A stretch of DNA of 64,000 nt from Amia ocellicauda (GCF_036373705.1 NC_089851.1:21203970-21267969), one strand, 5' to 3'. Numbered from the stretch's first letter, positions 13,172 to 26,765 are shown. Notes: generated by a model from the letters alone, not told the origin. Made by a program: numbers and translations.

Positions 13172-14951
13172 AAAGCCTTCAATAAATTAACCAAAGCATT
13201 CCTTATTGCTAACATGTTCTCTGTGCTTCATCTGAGAAACAATGTAGGCCACCACACTAGCATATTAAAAAGTATGAAGTAACCAAGCACCACGGATGTA
13301 TACATTACAACATTGTATATGCTTATCTAATGCCTATCTAAAGAAAATAAAACAAATCAATATTACCTGACAACCATGGATTACCTGCTGTCTAATTTGT
13401 ACATATATTGTGTACATGAAAAACAAACTTTTGGGCCTTTTTTCTCTGAACTTGCGTTTAACCCTGTCCGTGGCTAATTTAAATATCCACTAACGCTTTT
13501 TCCTTGATTTGCATGACACTGCCAAGAGAGTATTGATTCACAGGGAAAACAAACTCTCACCATGGAAATGACAACCTTGTTGATTCATTATTTGGCTGGA
13601 GCAAGAAGTCCAGTGTAAAAATAGTGCACACATGGACTCTAATCCATTGAATAAGCCCCAGCATTTTCAGGGTAAAGAAGGAAGAGGAATCCTTGTAATG
13701 ACACACAGCAGCAGCAGGCCTTATCTGCCCTCCAACTGGCATTTAAGCTTGGCTGTTTTCCTTCTGCGTCTGATGTGTTGAATAAGTGCATCGATCGTAT
13801 GATCTTACTGAGGTGTACCTTGCATTAATACTGTTCTCACTTCAACACTCATTCTTTTTAGTCTGTGTGCCATCTGTTCAATACTTTTAAAGTTTTCTGG
13901 GAAGAGATTTGTATCTTGGAACAAAGTGCTCCACCTCTGATTTTTTGTGTGGTTACTTTGTTATGGTTTCATTAACAGGAAGTTTCACTTAAGATACTTT
14001 GTTGTCTAGTTATTTCCAGCAATGTATTACCTTTTTCTCATGCAAATTTCACACCACTGAATTATTTAGCACTTTTGATTTGTCAGTTGGATCCAAGACA
14101 TTTTGAGAACTAGGTTTTCACATCTGTGCCACTGTCTTACTTTGCTTTTCATAGACACCCAGTTCAGTGTTGTTTGGTGTGTCTGTACAATTTTACGTAA
14201 ACATATTTTTGAACACGAAGAAGCTCAGTTTTAATTAAAGTGTTACCAGAATAGTGACATGTACTTGTTGTTAGACTGTACCCTGATGCTTCATATTAAT
14301 TTTCTTTACTCAATTAAAGTACTTTGTATCCCTGAAAAAATATGTGTGTTACACCTACATTATAATTGTATACAATAATATAGCATTCACTCACTTCAGT
14401 TACAGATTATTGTTCAGATGAACACATTTTACCTAAGATAAAACAAAATCTGGGAAAATTAATATAAGAAAATACTCATCTCATCTAGTTTGCAGGTGGA
14501 ATTTAAGCTTTGTTCTTCATTTAAAAAAGTTTTGTTTTTGTAAACAAATTCAATGTTTGCATAAGTGCACTTTCAAAGTATGTCAAAAGGCCGTTGCAAG
14601 TACAAAACTGCTTTCAACATACATGCAAAGTGAAAATACAGTTTGTTTTCTTTTTCTTTTGAAAAGTTAAGCTTTTCTTTATTTGGGAAATGTAAATATA
14701 CAAATGATTAGCTAATGTCCCACTGTACATGACCAAGTACAGCAATATCATCCACAATTATTAAAAATAATTTCATTAGAATAATCATTTCAACTTCCAT
14801 GCTTCTTTCCTCTTGAAAGATAGATATCTATTTTTTTCTTTATAAACAAAGGGAAACTTGTGAATAGATCAGTTCTACTTACTTTTGTTTTGATACTTTT
14901 ACACAACTACTTTAGTAGTTGTTTTAAATCATTTATATCATGATTAATTTT

Positions 14952-14973
14952 CCTTCTTCTTCTTCTTCTTCTT

Positions 14974-15032
<59 letters not shown>
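14952..15032. repeat. (CTT)n followed by (ATT)n microsatellite
   Basis: Around 17 CTT units followed by around 10 ATT units. On the minus strand it reads as an arginine run and an isoleucine run. Confidence 0.95.
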
Positions 15033-15033
<1 letters not shown>

Positions 15034-16137
15034 GAACAATATGAACTATTGGAAAATGTAATTAAAGTATAAGTATTAAATGTTTTGTATTTGTTGAGAA
15101 ACTGATTTAACATTTTAAATCTACTATAATCTAACTTTGGGCATTAACCTAAAGTAATTTAACTTTACTCGACCACAGAGAACAGGCTGAGAAACTAGTT
15201 TAGTTTCTTGGAAAGATTAAGACTGCCCCCTGGTGTACAATGTATATATTTACAATTCCCCTCCAATTTATTTTACATTTTGCCAATACTGTAGCTTGAA
15301 TACATAATAAAAGTCCACAACTTATTATATAAAGTTATTCTTTCTGCTCAATGTGTTTTAAATTAAATCCAAGCCTAAAACTAAAAAGAACACATATCTA
15401 AAGATGTTTGTCAATTGACATTTAAAAATTGAGATAAGGCCCTTTTCTCCTCTTTATTTTGTAATTTAACATTTAGATAAATATTTAAAATGTAATATCA
15501 AAAAAGGAGACAAAATGTTAATATTTATAATAATTATGACTTCTTGTAATTTGTAGAAAATACACCAGATCTCTGAGAAGCTCTTGTACACTCTATTATC
15601 TGGGGAAGTCCCTAAAAAGAGGCTTTAAAAAACAGATTATTAAAAGCCTGTTAGCGTGACATTACTGGACTGCTCCTACTGATACAGAATCACAGAATAC
15701 TGAAACAACTCAATGGGACACTAATTTGCTTATATAAAAGTGATTACAATAGTTTTTAATGTTTTTAATTTCTCGGGTCATGCTAACACAACCATGAAAT
15801 TAACATACTGTAACATTTAAACATTTCATGTTTTTTCTAATCAGGCTTTGACAATTCTGATAATTTGTGAAATAAATAATGGAAAATCAAGCATGACATG
15901 ATCTTAGTGGTATTTTCTTTATTATACTTGGCAAAATTATTTCCCATGTAAGCAGTACTGTAAATGTATTACAATCAGAATATTTTGCTTTTACACGTAA
16001 ATATATGCTTCCTTTACTTCTGCTGTTTTCTGTGTGCTGCACCATACTCACCTGTTCTTGTCTTTCTTTTCACATGACCTTCATCATACAATTCGCTCCC
16101 CGAGGGGGTGTCTCGAGCATCTCCGACCTCCCACGTT

Positions 16138-16167
16138 CTTTGATGCTGTGGTTGCTTAGCATCAAAG
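16138..16167. other. Perfect 10-bp stem, 10-nt loop hairpin
   Basis: CTTTGATGCT at 16138-16147 is exactly complementary to AGCATCAAAG at 16158-16167, with loop GTGGTTGCTT. The surrounding 150 bp is richer in GC than its flanks. No function is implied by the sequence. Confidence 0.6.
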
Positions 16168-17989
16168 AGCATAGACCCCTGGAAAGACAGTCAATGCCAT
16201 GTGAAGCAATCAATCTATGTATAAATCTGCATCTAACCAGTTACATCCATTGTCCCAATGAAGGATCCTTAACTCTAAATTGCTCTCTGTGCCTCTTTGA
16301 ACCCAATATTACTGCACAGACACTTAGCTCATACATTTACACAAATGGTCCACTATCATGCTCAAGAGACTGTTATTTGTTAGACTCTAATGTATAACTC
16401 TGATACAGTATAAATACACATATACTTCACTTGGAATCTCAGATTATTATTTTTTTATAAATATTTTTATAAAAATAATTCCAAACTGCATTAACATGCA
16501 AAATAAAAGCATGACAAAAGATCTCTTGCACTTTGTTGGTCAGAACATTTATGCAGCCAGGGTTGCATGAGAATGTATGTATAAATGCAAACAAACTCAT
16601 AGATAATAAAATAAGGGAGAGCTAACTTAAGTATCATAAAAAGGGCTGAAGACATTTGTGTGCATTAAATGATATGGTTCAAATAGTGTTTGCATGCCGT
16701 GTCACATGGGACAAAGATTAAAGAGTCACATTACAATACATTACAGTCTCATATTTAAAAATAAATAAATAAATAATAATGCATGTCTTTTCTCTTCAGA
16801 AAGCATATACATTTCTTGAGGTTTGACTTACTTGTTTCTTGGTGTATGTTGTTTTGCCATTTTTTCTAGGTACACTTGTTGCCACAAAAACCAAGTCCCA
16901 GTGCGAGGCGATGATGGTGAGCAGTTAACATTTAATGCATAACAATAGGTTGTTTTTTTAAAAAGCCTTATTCATATACCACCATAATTATCTGTTAGTT
17001 TGTTTTCCTATTTTCTCTATCAATTAAGAATAGGAATAGCATTCACACAAAGTTCTGTGTCAGTCAATACGGATTCCATTTTATTTGCTGGAAGGCTGGA
17101 GATGGGAATTAGCTTGTATTCCCGCTACAATACCATTCCTTTTGTGTACCATGGTGGCTGGCTACTTGTACAGACAGACTTCCAGTTCAGAGATTCAACT
17201 TTCATGAAATCATCCAATAATTTGAATATTTAATTATCTATAGTACATTCTGGCAACTCCTAACAAAAATTATATCTTCCACATTTCCTCTTATCCACAC
17301 ATAACGAACAACTAACAATTGCGTTGTATTCCCAATATCAGTTGTCTCATCAAGCTGAACTGTCTCACATGTACACCAGTCTTTGATATTTCATATTTGA
17401 AAGCTCTTCAAGCCCTACCTATGGTGTTGTTAGAAACTGGTATACCCTTAACTTTGTTTGCCATAAACAACACCCAGCAGGCAAAACTAATTTTGTGAAC
17501 ATTTAAAAGATGTTTATATCAAAAACATCCACATTATATCAGTTGAACATAAAAAAAACAAATAAGAAAAAAGTATCAGTACCAGATCTAGATGTTGAAG
17601 TAACATTGGAACCCAGATGTTTTCTAAATGTTTGACTTATGTCTTGAATAAATCTTATTTGAAGAAATAAATTAATTGTATTGCCATTGCAATGTTGATT
17701 CAGCGTTGAAACAATGCTGATTACACAATGGAATAACATTATAGCATGTTCTTAACATTTCAAGATCATCAGCTCAACAGAAAATTACCCAACCATTCTC
17801 TCAAAGCTTCAGTGGTTTATTAACTATTTTTTACTTATTTTGTGTAAATAACTGTTTAATAAAACCAAAATATGAATAACATAAACATCTGTTTAACCTT
17901 TCAAACATGAAAATTGTACAATAAAGATGTCTGTGGCATTTAGGATTGCCATCCGGCCAGTATTTTACTATACATATCCGGTATTTTTA

Positions 17990-18330
17990 CACTACATTGC
18001 CAAAAGTATACAGACATCCCCTCTATTTAGTGGATTTGCCCATTTCATCCTCACCCATTGCTGACAGGTGTATAAAATCAAGCACACAGCCATGCAATCT
18101 CCTTAGACAGACATTGGCAGTAGAATGGGCCGTACTGAAGAGCTCAGTGACTTTCAACATGACACCGTCATAGGATGCAACCTTTCCGTAGGATGCCACC
18201 TTTTCCAGTCAGTTAGTACATTTCTGCCCTACTAGAGCTGCCCCGGTCAACTGTAAGTGCTGTTGTTGTGAAGTGGAAACATCTAGCAGCAACAACAGCT
18301 CAGCTGTGAAGTGGTCATGTCACCACCTAT
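17990..18330 (+). mobile_element. Tc1-like transposon, 5' fragment
   Basis: It starts after a TA at 17988-17989 with CACTACATTGCCAAAAGTAT, a Tc1-like terminal repeat. At 18126 an ORF begins MGRTEELSDFQ, the N-terminal paired-like domain of a transposase. The frame breaks within about 30 codons, and similarity stops near 18330. The catalytic domain and right end are absent. It is a dead fragment lying about 180 bp left of another Tc1-type element. Confidence 0.7.
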
Positions 18331-18712
18331 GAGTGTTAGGGGTGACCACACCAACCAGACTACGCTCGTGGCACCCAATAATATTTCTCTCCCCGAGCAG
18401 GCTCGACAGACCCCAAGGCACCACCACACGGATGAGTAAGGTAGGCACAATTATTTTTCACACTATTTATAACTGATACAGGCACGAAGTCTGTTCAGTC
18501 CCACATACAGTGGGGGAAAAAGTATTTGATCCCCTGCTGATTTTGTACGTTTGCCACTGACAAAGAAATGATCAGTCTATAATTTTAATGGTAGGTGTAT
18601 TTTAACAGTGAGAGACAGAATAACAACAAAAAAATCCAGAAAAACGCATTTCAAAAAAGGTATAAATTGATTTGCATGTTAATGAGGGAAATAAGTATTT
18701 GACCCCTTCGAC

Positions 18713-19720
<1,008 letters not shown>

Positions 19721-19762
19721 GGTGGAGAGTTTGGAATCTGATTGATTGATTGCTTCTGTGGA

Positions 19763-19859
19763 CAGGTGTCTTTTATACAGGTAACGACCTGAGATTAGGA
19801 GCAGTCCCTTTAAGAGAGTGCTCCTAATCTCAGCTCGTTACCTGTATAAAAGACACCTG
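19763..19859. repeat. Long near-perfect palindrome inside the Tc1-like element
   Basis: CAGGTGTCTTTTATACAGGT at 19763 pairs with the complementary sequence ending at 19859. The arms run about 45 bp each with few mismatches, and the centre is near 19811. It lies between the right inverted repeat and the transposase start. The arms contain GTATAAAA, so it may overlap the transposase promoter, though that is inference. Confidence 0.85.
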
Positions 19860-20089
19860 GGAGCCAGAAATCTTGCTGATTGATAGGGGATCAAATACTT
19901 ATTTCCCTCATTAACATGCAAATCAATTTATAACTTTTTTGAAATGCGTTTTTTTGGATTTTGTTGTTGTTATTCTGTCTCTCACTGTTAAAATACACCT
20001 ACCATTCAAATTATAGACTGATCATTTCTTTGTCAGTGGGCAAACGTACAAAATCAGCAGGGGATCAAATACTTTTTTCCCTCACTGTA

Positions 20090-20926
20090 CATAGCATGTT
20101 ACAATCACACAATTTTAATAGTAGAAACTATAATAATAATACTAATCCTAAAACGAACTAAAATGCCTTTAATAAAACAGGGCAAGTTAAAATCCTAAAA
20201 CCCGCACCAAAACAATATAAAAACAGAAACTCGATATGAAGCAAGGACTTATTTGTCGGCCCTGGAGAAAAGTTGAAATTGTATCAATGGTGGAGTTTAC
20301 ATTTTGTGTGTTTTGGCCTGGAGATGAAGATGAAATGACCCTGTCCCTCTTGGGTTTTACATGGTTTTAGTTTATTGTATTTAGGAGAAGCTGCTGTTTA
20401 CCTGACGTCATGCAAGGGCAAAGGAGTGAATTCATATGTAAATTAGCCCTAAGTACAGTTCTCATGCCATTTGTGCAGGACAGGGTGATTTACATGCGCG
20501 AATCCACGACTGTCGTGTGTTCAAATGAAACAGTGTGCAGCTGTTTCGCATAGCTAGCAAGCCGTGAATATAAATAAATAAATAGGCTGTATTCGAAACC
20601 ACATACTACACGTGCTACAATCCAACATTTCAGTAGTATGCATATTGGATATAGTATATGAATGTGTAGTATGGTTAAAGTACCTGGATGGCTTTCTATA
20701 TTTGCTCAAATATGCAGTATACAACCAGAGCTCACTACAATGAATACGACATCCCATCATGCTTCACGTTCGGCTGACATTCCATTCCCTTTTGAAAACG
20801 TGAAAAAAATGGCGGACAAATCTACCGATTAGGGAATCTCTCTGGAATTGAAGTGTAATTACATGGTTGTTACAATGTTTTGTTTTTACCGAATGACATG
20901 TCTGTCACGTGAAGTCACATGAAGTC
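20090..20926. other. No gene seen; repeat-like segment at 20583-20770
   Basis: The stretch from GGCTGTATTCGAAACCACAT at 20584 through ATGAATACGACATCCCATCA resembles a dispersed fish DNA-transposon-derived repeat, judged only from memory of its style. No ORF is supported. Confidence 0.35.
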
Positions 20927-21026
20927 ATATATATATATATATATATATACATATATATACATATATATATATACATATATATACATATATATATATATAT
21001 ATACATATATATATACATATATACAC

Positions 21027-21085
<59 letters not shown>
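20927..21085. repeat. (AT)n/(ATAC) microsatellite
   Basis: About 160 bp of AT units with regular AC interruptions. It creates long Tyr-Ile runs in several frames, none of them genes. Confidence 0.95.
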
Positions 21086-21088
<3 letters not shown>

Positions 21089-21109
21089 TAACACAACAGA
21101 CCCATAACA

Positions 21110-21182
21110 AATGTTTTGTGGATCCCCTGTAGTTTTTCTAAGGACCCCCTTGGTCCGCTGACCACAATTTGAGAACCACTGC
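21110..21182. mobile_element. End of a hAT-type MITE
   Basis: The stretch ends TTTGAGAACCACTG, the inverted form of a CAGTGGTTCTCAAA terminal repeat typical of small hAT-derived elements. The hAT element that begins at 21183 is inserted at this end. The other end of the MITE is not visible. Confidence 0.4.
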
Positions 21183-22465
21183 CAGGGATGGGCAGTATTT
21201 ATGATACATGTATTTGAAATACATATTTCAAATACAAAATAGGATTTTGTAATTTGTATTTGATAGGGTTGATGGAAATGGCTTTATACTTTAGTGTTTT
21301 GTATTTTGTATTTTATAAATACTGTAAAATACTTTGTGAGAAGTCTACATGATGACATAACAAAAATGGTGCCTACTTGCCCAGACTTGTTGAGATCAGA
21401 ACAGAAAATTGATCCATATGCGAAGAAGAAGGTCAAGGTGAGAAACGTGTAGGTTGCCAGCTTTCCATCGATTTTTAGCATAAATTGCTACAATTTTAAA
21501 CAGTTCATGTTTTGGGGTTCATTTTAGTAGCCTAGGATAAATCGTTTACCAATTTACGTAATGTTCTAGCTAACTATTTGACCCGAGTAGCAGCCCTCAC
21601 AGTTAACGTTAGCTTGCTACTTTCAGCCTATGTTAAGTTTTCGTTGGTTGTGCACGAAAAAAATAAAAGCGTTTCAGTACAATATTACATTATAATGCCA
21701 CGATATGGTGTAACTTGTTAAATGCACACACGTGTGCCTTATTGTCATTACCAACGTTGTGCTGCAACGCCATTAAAGAGCAGGTTGTCAACCCATCCGC
21801 CACTCCTTGGCAAGCTCTGTTGCTACTTTCTGATTACATTTCTGGCTACATTTAAAATCAAAACATATTGATCATTTAATAATTGTTGACAAAGTGCTAA
21901 AATGTTTGTTTTCAACCTTCAAACAGGTGTCCAATGATTGATAAATAAATAATTGAATGCTAAATGATTGTACCCTAATTGAAGTAGCTGTTTAGTAGGA
22001 TCATGATTTTGCATACCATTGCATGTATGACTGCCTGACACATAATTTATTATATTTATGATTAACAATCAAATGATTAATTACTTAGAAACTAGTTGCT
22101 ATGAATAAAGGTGCCATCAGTTGTCTTCTTATGAATAACTTGTTTGTCATTGAGTCAGTCTGGGTGATCTGGGTGATCACAGGGATATGTGAATATTTGG
22201 TCTGTTATCTGGTTGCATATGTCAGATTTATCACACGACTCGTTAGGCAGAGGAAAGCAGTTGCTATCAAACATTGTCTACTTAATCGGCGGAGTCAGTT
22301 TACTGGCGAAGGGAGAGAGCAAATAGGCCGATAGAAGGAAGGTTTGCAAAGTGATTTCATGCTCCCTTGTAAAAGTATTTTTAGTATTTTTAAAATAAAA
22401 TAATACAGTAGTTTATTTTGGTATCTTATTTTAAATACATTTTGATGTATCTTTGCCCATCCATG
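21183..22465. mobile_element. hAT-superfamily element with 8-bp target duplication (1283 bp)
   Basis: The ends are CAGGGATGGGCAGTATTTAT on the left and, inverted, CATGGATGGGCAAAGATACA on the right. They are flanked by the identical 8-mer ACCACTGC at 21175-21182 and 22466-22473. This combination is diagnostic of hAT. Subterminal sequences repeat TGTATTTGAAATAC-like motifs. The interior has no full transposase. A 24-codon ORF at 21366-21437 (MVPTCPDLLRSEQKIDPYAK...) ends at a good splice donor and may be what remains of a first exon. I call it a non-autonomous or internally decayed copy. Confidence 0.85.
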
Positions 22466-22473
22466 ACCACTGC

Positions 22474-25302
22474 CTTAAAACATCTATGGAATGAACTGGA
22501 ATCGCATGTCAGCAAAAGACATCTATAACAAACTATTGTAACCATTAAGGTGAATGGTAGGTCTTTAGCCTACTCAATATTTTATCATATGTCATTTATT
22601 TGTATATATTCATTTGAAGTTAGTATGTTGCCCCAAATACATTTAATAAAACAGTGTAAATAAGATATATAGGAACAAAGACAACTTAGCCATATACCTA
22701 ATCAAAACTGACCCACATTCCAATTGCAGAGAAATCACAATACTTGTTGATGATGTTGGATTGAAGTTTTGCTTTGCTCTGGGATTTCCTTCTAATTTGT
22801 GGTGAATTAATATATTTAACTTAAAGAACCACAAAATTAGAAACAAACAAACAGGGAGTTATTGGAATTATTACAGTAAATATCAGAAAGCATGAATTAA
22901 TCTAATTTTATAAAATGCCTGGTACAATTATTATGGTTAAGAGGGATTTAAAACAAATTCGGTCTACTTTTAATGAAATTAGATATATATAAAGGCTACT
23001 TCCGTATGAGGAGAGTATAAATTAGCATCATAAAACTTTATAAAATGTTTGCAGGAGTCTACCTTCAGTTCTTGCATTGACTGCCCTTCTTTTCACCACT
23101 AGGTGGGACTGTTAACTCATAGATTACTTGCTTCCTGATCTGAAGAGTGTCATCTGCTTAAATATTATGTAAGTAGTCAAATTGTACTACTTAAATGTTT
23201 ACAAATCTCATAATTATAGATATGATTTTAATCTATTATAAGTATATATTCCAGTCATAATAAAATGAGCCGTGCCAGGAATTCTCCCGTTTAGTGTATG
23301 TTGCTATACATATTGTGACCGACTGCATTAGATCCTTGATAATACAGAAGTACAAATTGCCAGATAGAGATGCACATCATAGTGCTGTTCATTTTAATAT
23401 GAAAGGTAAAATACAGCAACATTATAATAATTACATCAAAGGTATGATGCAGCTGAGAGATAGTTTTAATGGTTTTACAAACAGAAACATACTTCTGCCA
23501 ATTTTTCCTGCTGGACAGGCTGACAAACCAAAAATGGAAATGGTTAAACTAAATATAAGTGAAACACAATAACTTAAGAAAAAAAAAGTCCATGAGATCA
23601 CAATGTGTTAAAATATTTATTTGATAAATTGAAGTAATGAAATTCAAATGAACAACTTATTTGGAAAATATATATTTAGTGCTTTATCAAAGTTATATAT
23701 AAACTGTACACTTCTTTTGTATAATACATAAACATGAGCAATACGCCTATTAAATGCTAAAATATGAGATTATCTACAGAGCAACCATCACACAAAGCAT
23801 GGAAGTTTCTTGTTTAGACCTTCTGCTCCTCTTGGAGTGAAGAGGATAAGTAAAGTAAGTAAGTAACCATCACACACAGATTCAAGATATATGGTGGAAT
23901 ATTTCTAAAACAACAAATATTTGACATATGAATTGATAGACAGCAACTCAACCCCTCTCTCCACCTGTATTATCTCTATTTTGAATTACAGTTCATATCT
24001 CAGGAGCATTATGAGCTTGATTTAGAGTAAACTGTGCACACAATACAATATACCTGGCCATTTTACCAAAGGGAGCCTCCCAATATTGAGATACTGATTC
24101 TCAAAAGAAGTCAAAGGTTTGGAGGGAAACTAATTTTGAAATGATTGGACTCAATATGCAGTATGTTAAGTCAGAGTGTAGCAAGCATGTTTATTGAGGA
24201 AGGCTTTATGTGAAGGAGGTACATGTAAACTATATATAATATATATAAACTTAGCCAGTTTACTCAAAAACATATCAGGCTCTGATATAATATAGTAGAT
24301 AGTATATAATAAGTATACAATGGTTTCACACATGAAGAAGACACTAAACAAATCATTGCATAGGTTAAAGGATTAGCACTTAAACACCTGCATGGTAGTA
24401 TTAAATATATCTATCAATCTAATTTTATGTATTCAGTTTGTAACCATTAGCTGACATTGTTTATTTTTATTTTATTTTTTTACTTACAACTTTTTTTTAC
24501 TATCTAACGCTTGGATTGTACCCCATTGCAAGAACAAAATTAAATCTGTTTGTAACCATTAGCTGACCTTGTTTAACAAAAGAAATTCAGCTCTCCCAGG
24601 AGACAAATACTTTTGGGAGCTGAGCTGTTTAACAGCTGCCTTCTTCCAATGTCCTGATGAAAAGTCAACTTTTTCAAGCTGCAGCCTTCTTAAATATTGC
24701 AGCATTTCAATACTTTTAATCACACTGACACATCTTGGAAGAGAAAGTATTAAAATGTCAAACTTAATACTCCTACCATTAATGCTCATTTTGGTACACT
24801 GTTTTACATTGATAATTATAAACATAAACACATATAAGGTCTTGTAACTTTTAAAAATAAAACAATTGAAGTACTTCAATAATTCTCAAACCTGGGTCTG
24901 GGAAAACCTTTGATACAACACAGGATTCATAGAAATGTGGGGATGCTTGCCCCTAGTGTCTGAAATGACAGTTCTCACAACTGGCAGACCTCCATCTATT
25001 GGCATGTGAAACTTACATTTCTATACTTGAGTACTTGGGTTGACAAAGACACAAGCTGCCATACATATTTTTGTTTTTATGCATTTCTCAATTTTCTAAA
25101 TCAAGAGTTCATTTAAAGAAGTATAAGTAGAGAAATATGACATTTGTATCTGAACTAAATCAAAGTTACAGTAGCAATCCCAACATTCAGTGCCTTATAA
25201 AGTGCTGACAGGGTTCCATGCAGCTAAAGTAATAAGAAATAAGCAAGTAATTTGTAAAATGATATATATATATATTTTATCATATCTTTACAACAAACAT
25301 TT
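22474..25302. other. No gene seen; AT-rich DNA 3' of MSC
   Basis: No coding region is supported. A short direct repeat (TTTGTAACCATTAGCTGAC) occurs at about 24436 and again at about 24550, roughly 115 bp apart. Confidence 0.5.
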
Positions 25303-25308
25303 TTTAAT
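25303..25308 (-). terminator. Possible poly(A) signal for MSC (ATTAAA)
   Basis: ATTAAA on the minus strand, about 460 bp after the MSC stop codon. It is one candidate only, as AT-rich DNA yields such hexamers by chance. Confidence 0.25.
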
Positions 25309-25766
25309 AAAGCTGTGTATGGGAAGAAGATTTATGAACTTGTCCCCTACAGTATGTACACAGATCACACTGCTCAACGCAGCACAGTTGTATATATTTA
25401 AGTATTTACAGTACATATAATTGTATCATTATGATCATACATATGTTCAATAGATAATTCAACTCAATAATATGAAATAAAACAAATAAGTAATGTTTCC
25501 TTAAATGTTCCTTTAGTCTTTTGAAAATGTACAGCTGTTTCCCAGCTGTTTTTTCTTTGAAGAAGACAACCCGAGATTCTAATCTTCAGATTTATGGTCA
25601 GATGACGAATAAGTTCCATAGTGCATAAACTTGAATGTCTTATAAGAAAGTTCAAAGTAAGTGCTTGCAATATAATAATTACAAAGTTTAACCATTAAGT
25701 GCTACAGTTCAGCCAGTTAAAGATTCTGTAAATATAAATAAAACACAAGGTAACACTGGAGTTTGT

Positions 25767-25853
25767 CTAGGCTGTAGCTCCACACAGTCTGGACGCAGGA
25801 GAAACATCTTTAGTTTCTGAGTCAGGTCTCCCTGAGACCACAAATGGCCATGT
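25767..25853 (-). CDS. MSC: MSC exon 2, C-terminal 28 residues
   Basis: After the acceptor CTGTGTTCACAG the frame reads [20 protein letters not shown] and ends SRLCGATA, then TAG. This tail is strongly conserved in MSC and TCF21. It joins exon 1 in phase 0 after HPVNL. It is too short to appear as a stand-alone ORF. Confidence 0.95.
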   Translation of the reverse strand, partial: TWPFVVSGRPDSETKDVSPASRLCGATA

Positions 25854-26707
25854 CTGTGAACACAAAACAAGATACATCAGAAACAGATAATACATTAACT
25901 TGAAGCAGACTCAGTTACACAGGGAATGAACTAAGATAAATGCAAGGAATGGCATAAGTTAAAAAACAACAGAGCTACTGTGTATATTGTTCAATATAAC
26001 CATAATAATAATAATCCATCCATCATCCATCTTCGAAACTGCGTATGCTGTACTACTACTACTACTACTACTAATGATTAGTATTATTATAATAATATGT
26101 CTACATATATAGAACATTAGACTAGAATAGAAAATCTGAGTGATACAGGACTTTTCAGTTCTTTTAAATCACACCAACATATCGACATACGAAATTGGAG
26201 AACACCAAAATGAAACAAAAGAAATGAATACACGCATTAATACATGTATAAACACCGGTTCCTTACCAAGTTCACAGGATGGACGAAGCTGCTCTCGTAT
26301 CGGTCCTCCTGCAGGAGCTGTCTGAGGTGCGCGATGTAGCTGGATGCCAGGCGCAGCGTGTCCAGTTTGGACAGTTTGGTGTCTGCGGGCACCCAGGGCA
26401 GACTGGTTTTCAGCCTGGAAAAGGCTTTGCTCAACACCCGCATCCTTGCCCTCTCCCTCGCATTGGCCGCGTTTCTCTGGGACTGCTTACAATCCCTGTG
26501 GGGTTTGGGAAACGGGTTGTTCCCGGGGCCGGTTCTGCCTCGTTTTCTCTTCACCCCATCATTGCTGTACTCGGTCCCCGACTCGTCGTCCGAGTTGAAC
26601 AGCGCGGCGGCCACCGCGTCCCTCTGCGCTCTCCTGCAGTGGAGGTCCAGCCCCTGAAGGACCAGCTCCGGGATGTCCTCAGTGTCACTAACCGAGCCAG
26701 TGGACAT
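25767..26707 (-). CDS. MSC: Musculin (MSC), bHLH transcription factor, two exons
   Basis: The coding exons are 26267-26707 (147 codons) and 25767-25853 (28 codons plus stop), giving 175 residues. The product begins MSTGSVSD, as vertebrate MSC and TCF21 do. A short acidic stretch (about 35-48) and a basic KRKRGR patch (about 52-58) follow. The basic helix-loop-helix runs from about 78 to 128, with [20 protein letters not shown] and then LPWV and [20 protein letters not shown]. The C-terminus is [16 protein letters not shown]...RLCGATA. The residues [11 protein letters not shown] and the WPFVVSGRP tail fit MSC better than TCF21. In the family it acts as an E-box-binding repressor in muscle and pharyngeal mesoderm progenitors. 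The intron (25854-26266) has GTAAGG and a TGTTCACAG acceptor. The protein is shorter than human MSC because the region before the bHLH is reduced. An in-frame ATG at 26758 would add 17 residues, but the conserved MSTGSVSD start is preferred. Confidence 0.96.
26054..26075. repeat. Short (ACT)n tract in the MSC intron
   Basis: About seven ACT units in the single MSC intron. Confidence 0.8.
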
Positions 26708-26739
26708 CTCAGCGGCGCTCAACCTGCACACTAATGTAA

Positions 26740-26765
26740 TATATGCTTTAAACAGCATACATGAA
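26740..26765 (-). promoter_or_regulatory. Possible MSC core promoter or 5'-leader
   Basis: On the minus strand TTTAAAGCATATATTAC lies about 35-50 bp ahead of the ATG at 26707. It could act as a TATA-like element, which would give a very short leader, or simply be part of the leader. No transcript evidence is available. Confidence 0.25.

Larger units (their letters stand above)
10428..17989. other. No gene seen; AT-rich intergenic DNA
   Basis: No coding region can be supported. It contains microsatellites at 11602-11651, 13141-13171 and 14952-15032, and a small perfect hairpin at 16138-16167. The 130-codon ORF at 16005-16397 shows no known domain. Confidence 0.5.

Noticed and set aside
16005..16397. 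130-codon ORF
   Set aside because: No recognisable domain, and it overlaps a hairpin-containing patch. Chance cannot be excluded and there is no positive evidence.
20905..21165. Tyr/Ile-run ORFs in both strands
   Set aside because: Product of an AT/AC microsatellite.
22480..22530. Possible transposase C-terminal fragment (WNELESHVSKRHL)
   Set aside because: Only 13 codons resemble a Tc1-type motif, with no further support on either side.
26279..26734. Plus-strand ORFs of 84-151 codons over MSC exon 1
   Set aside because: They are antisense shadows of the GC-rich MSC exon. The minus strand has the conserved bHLH and proper splice sites.
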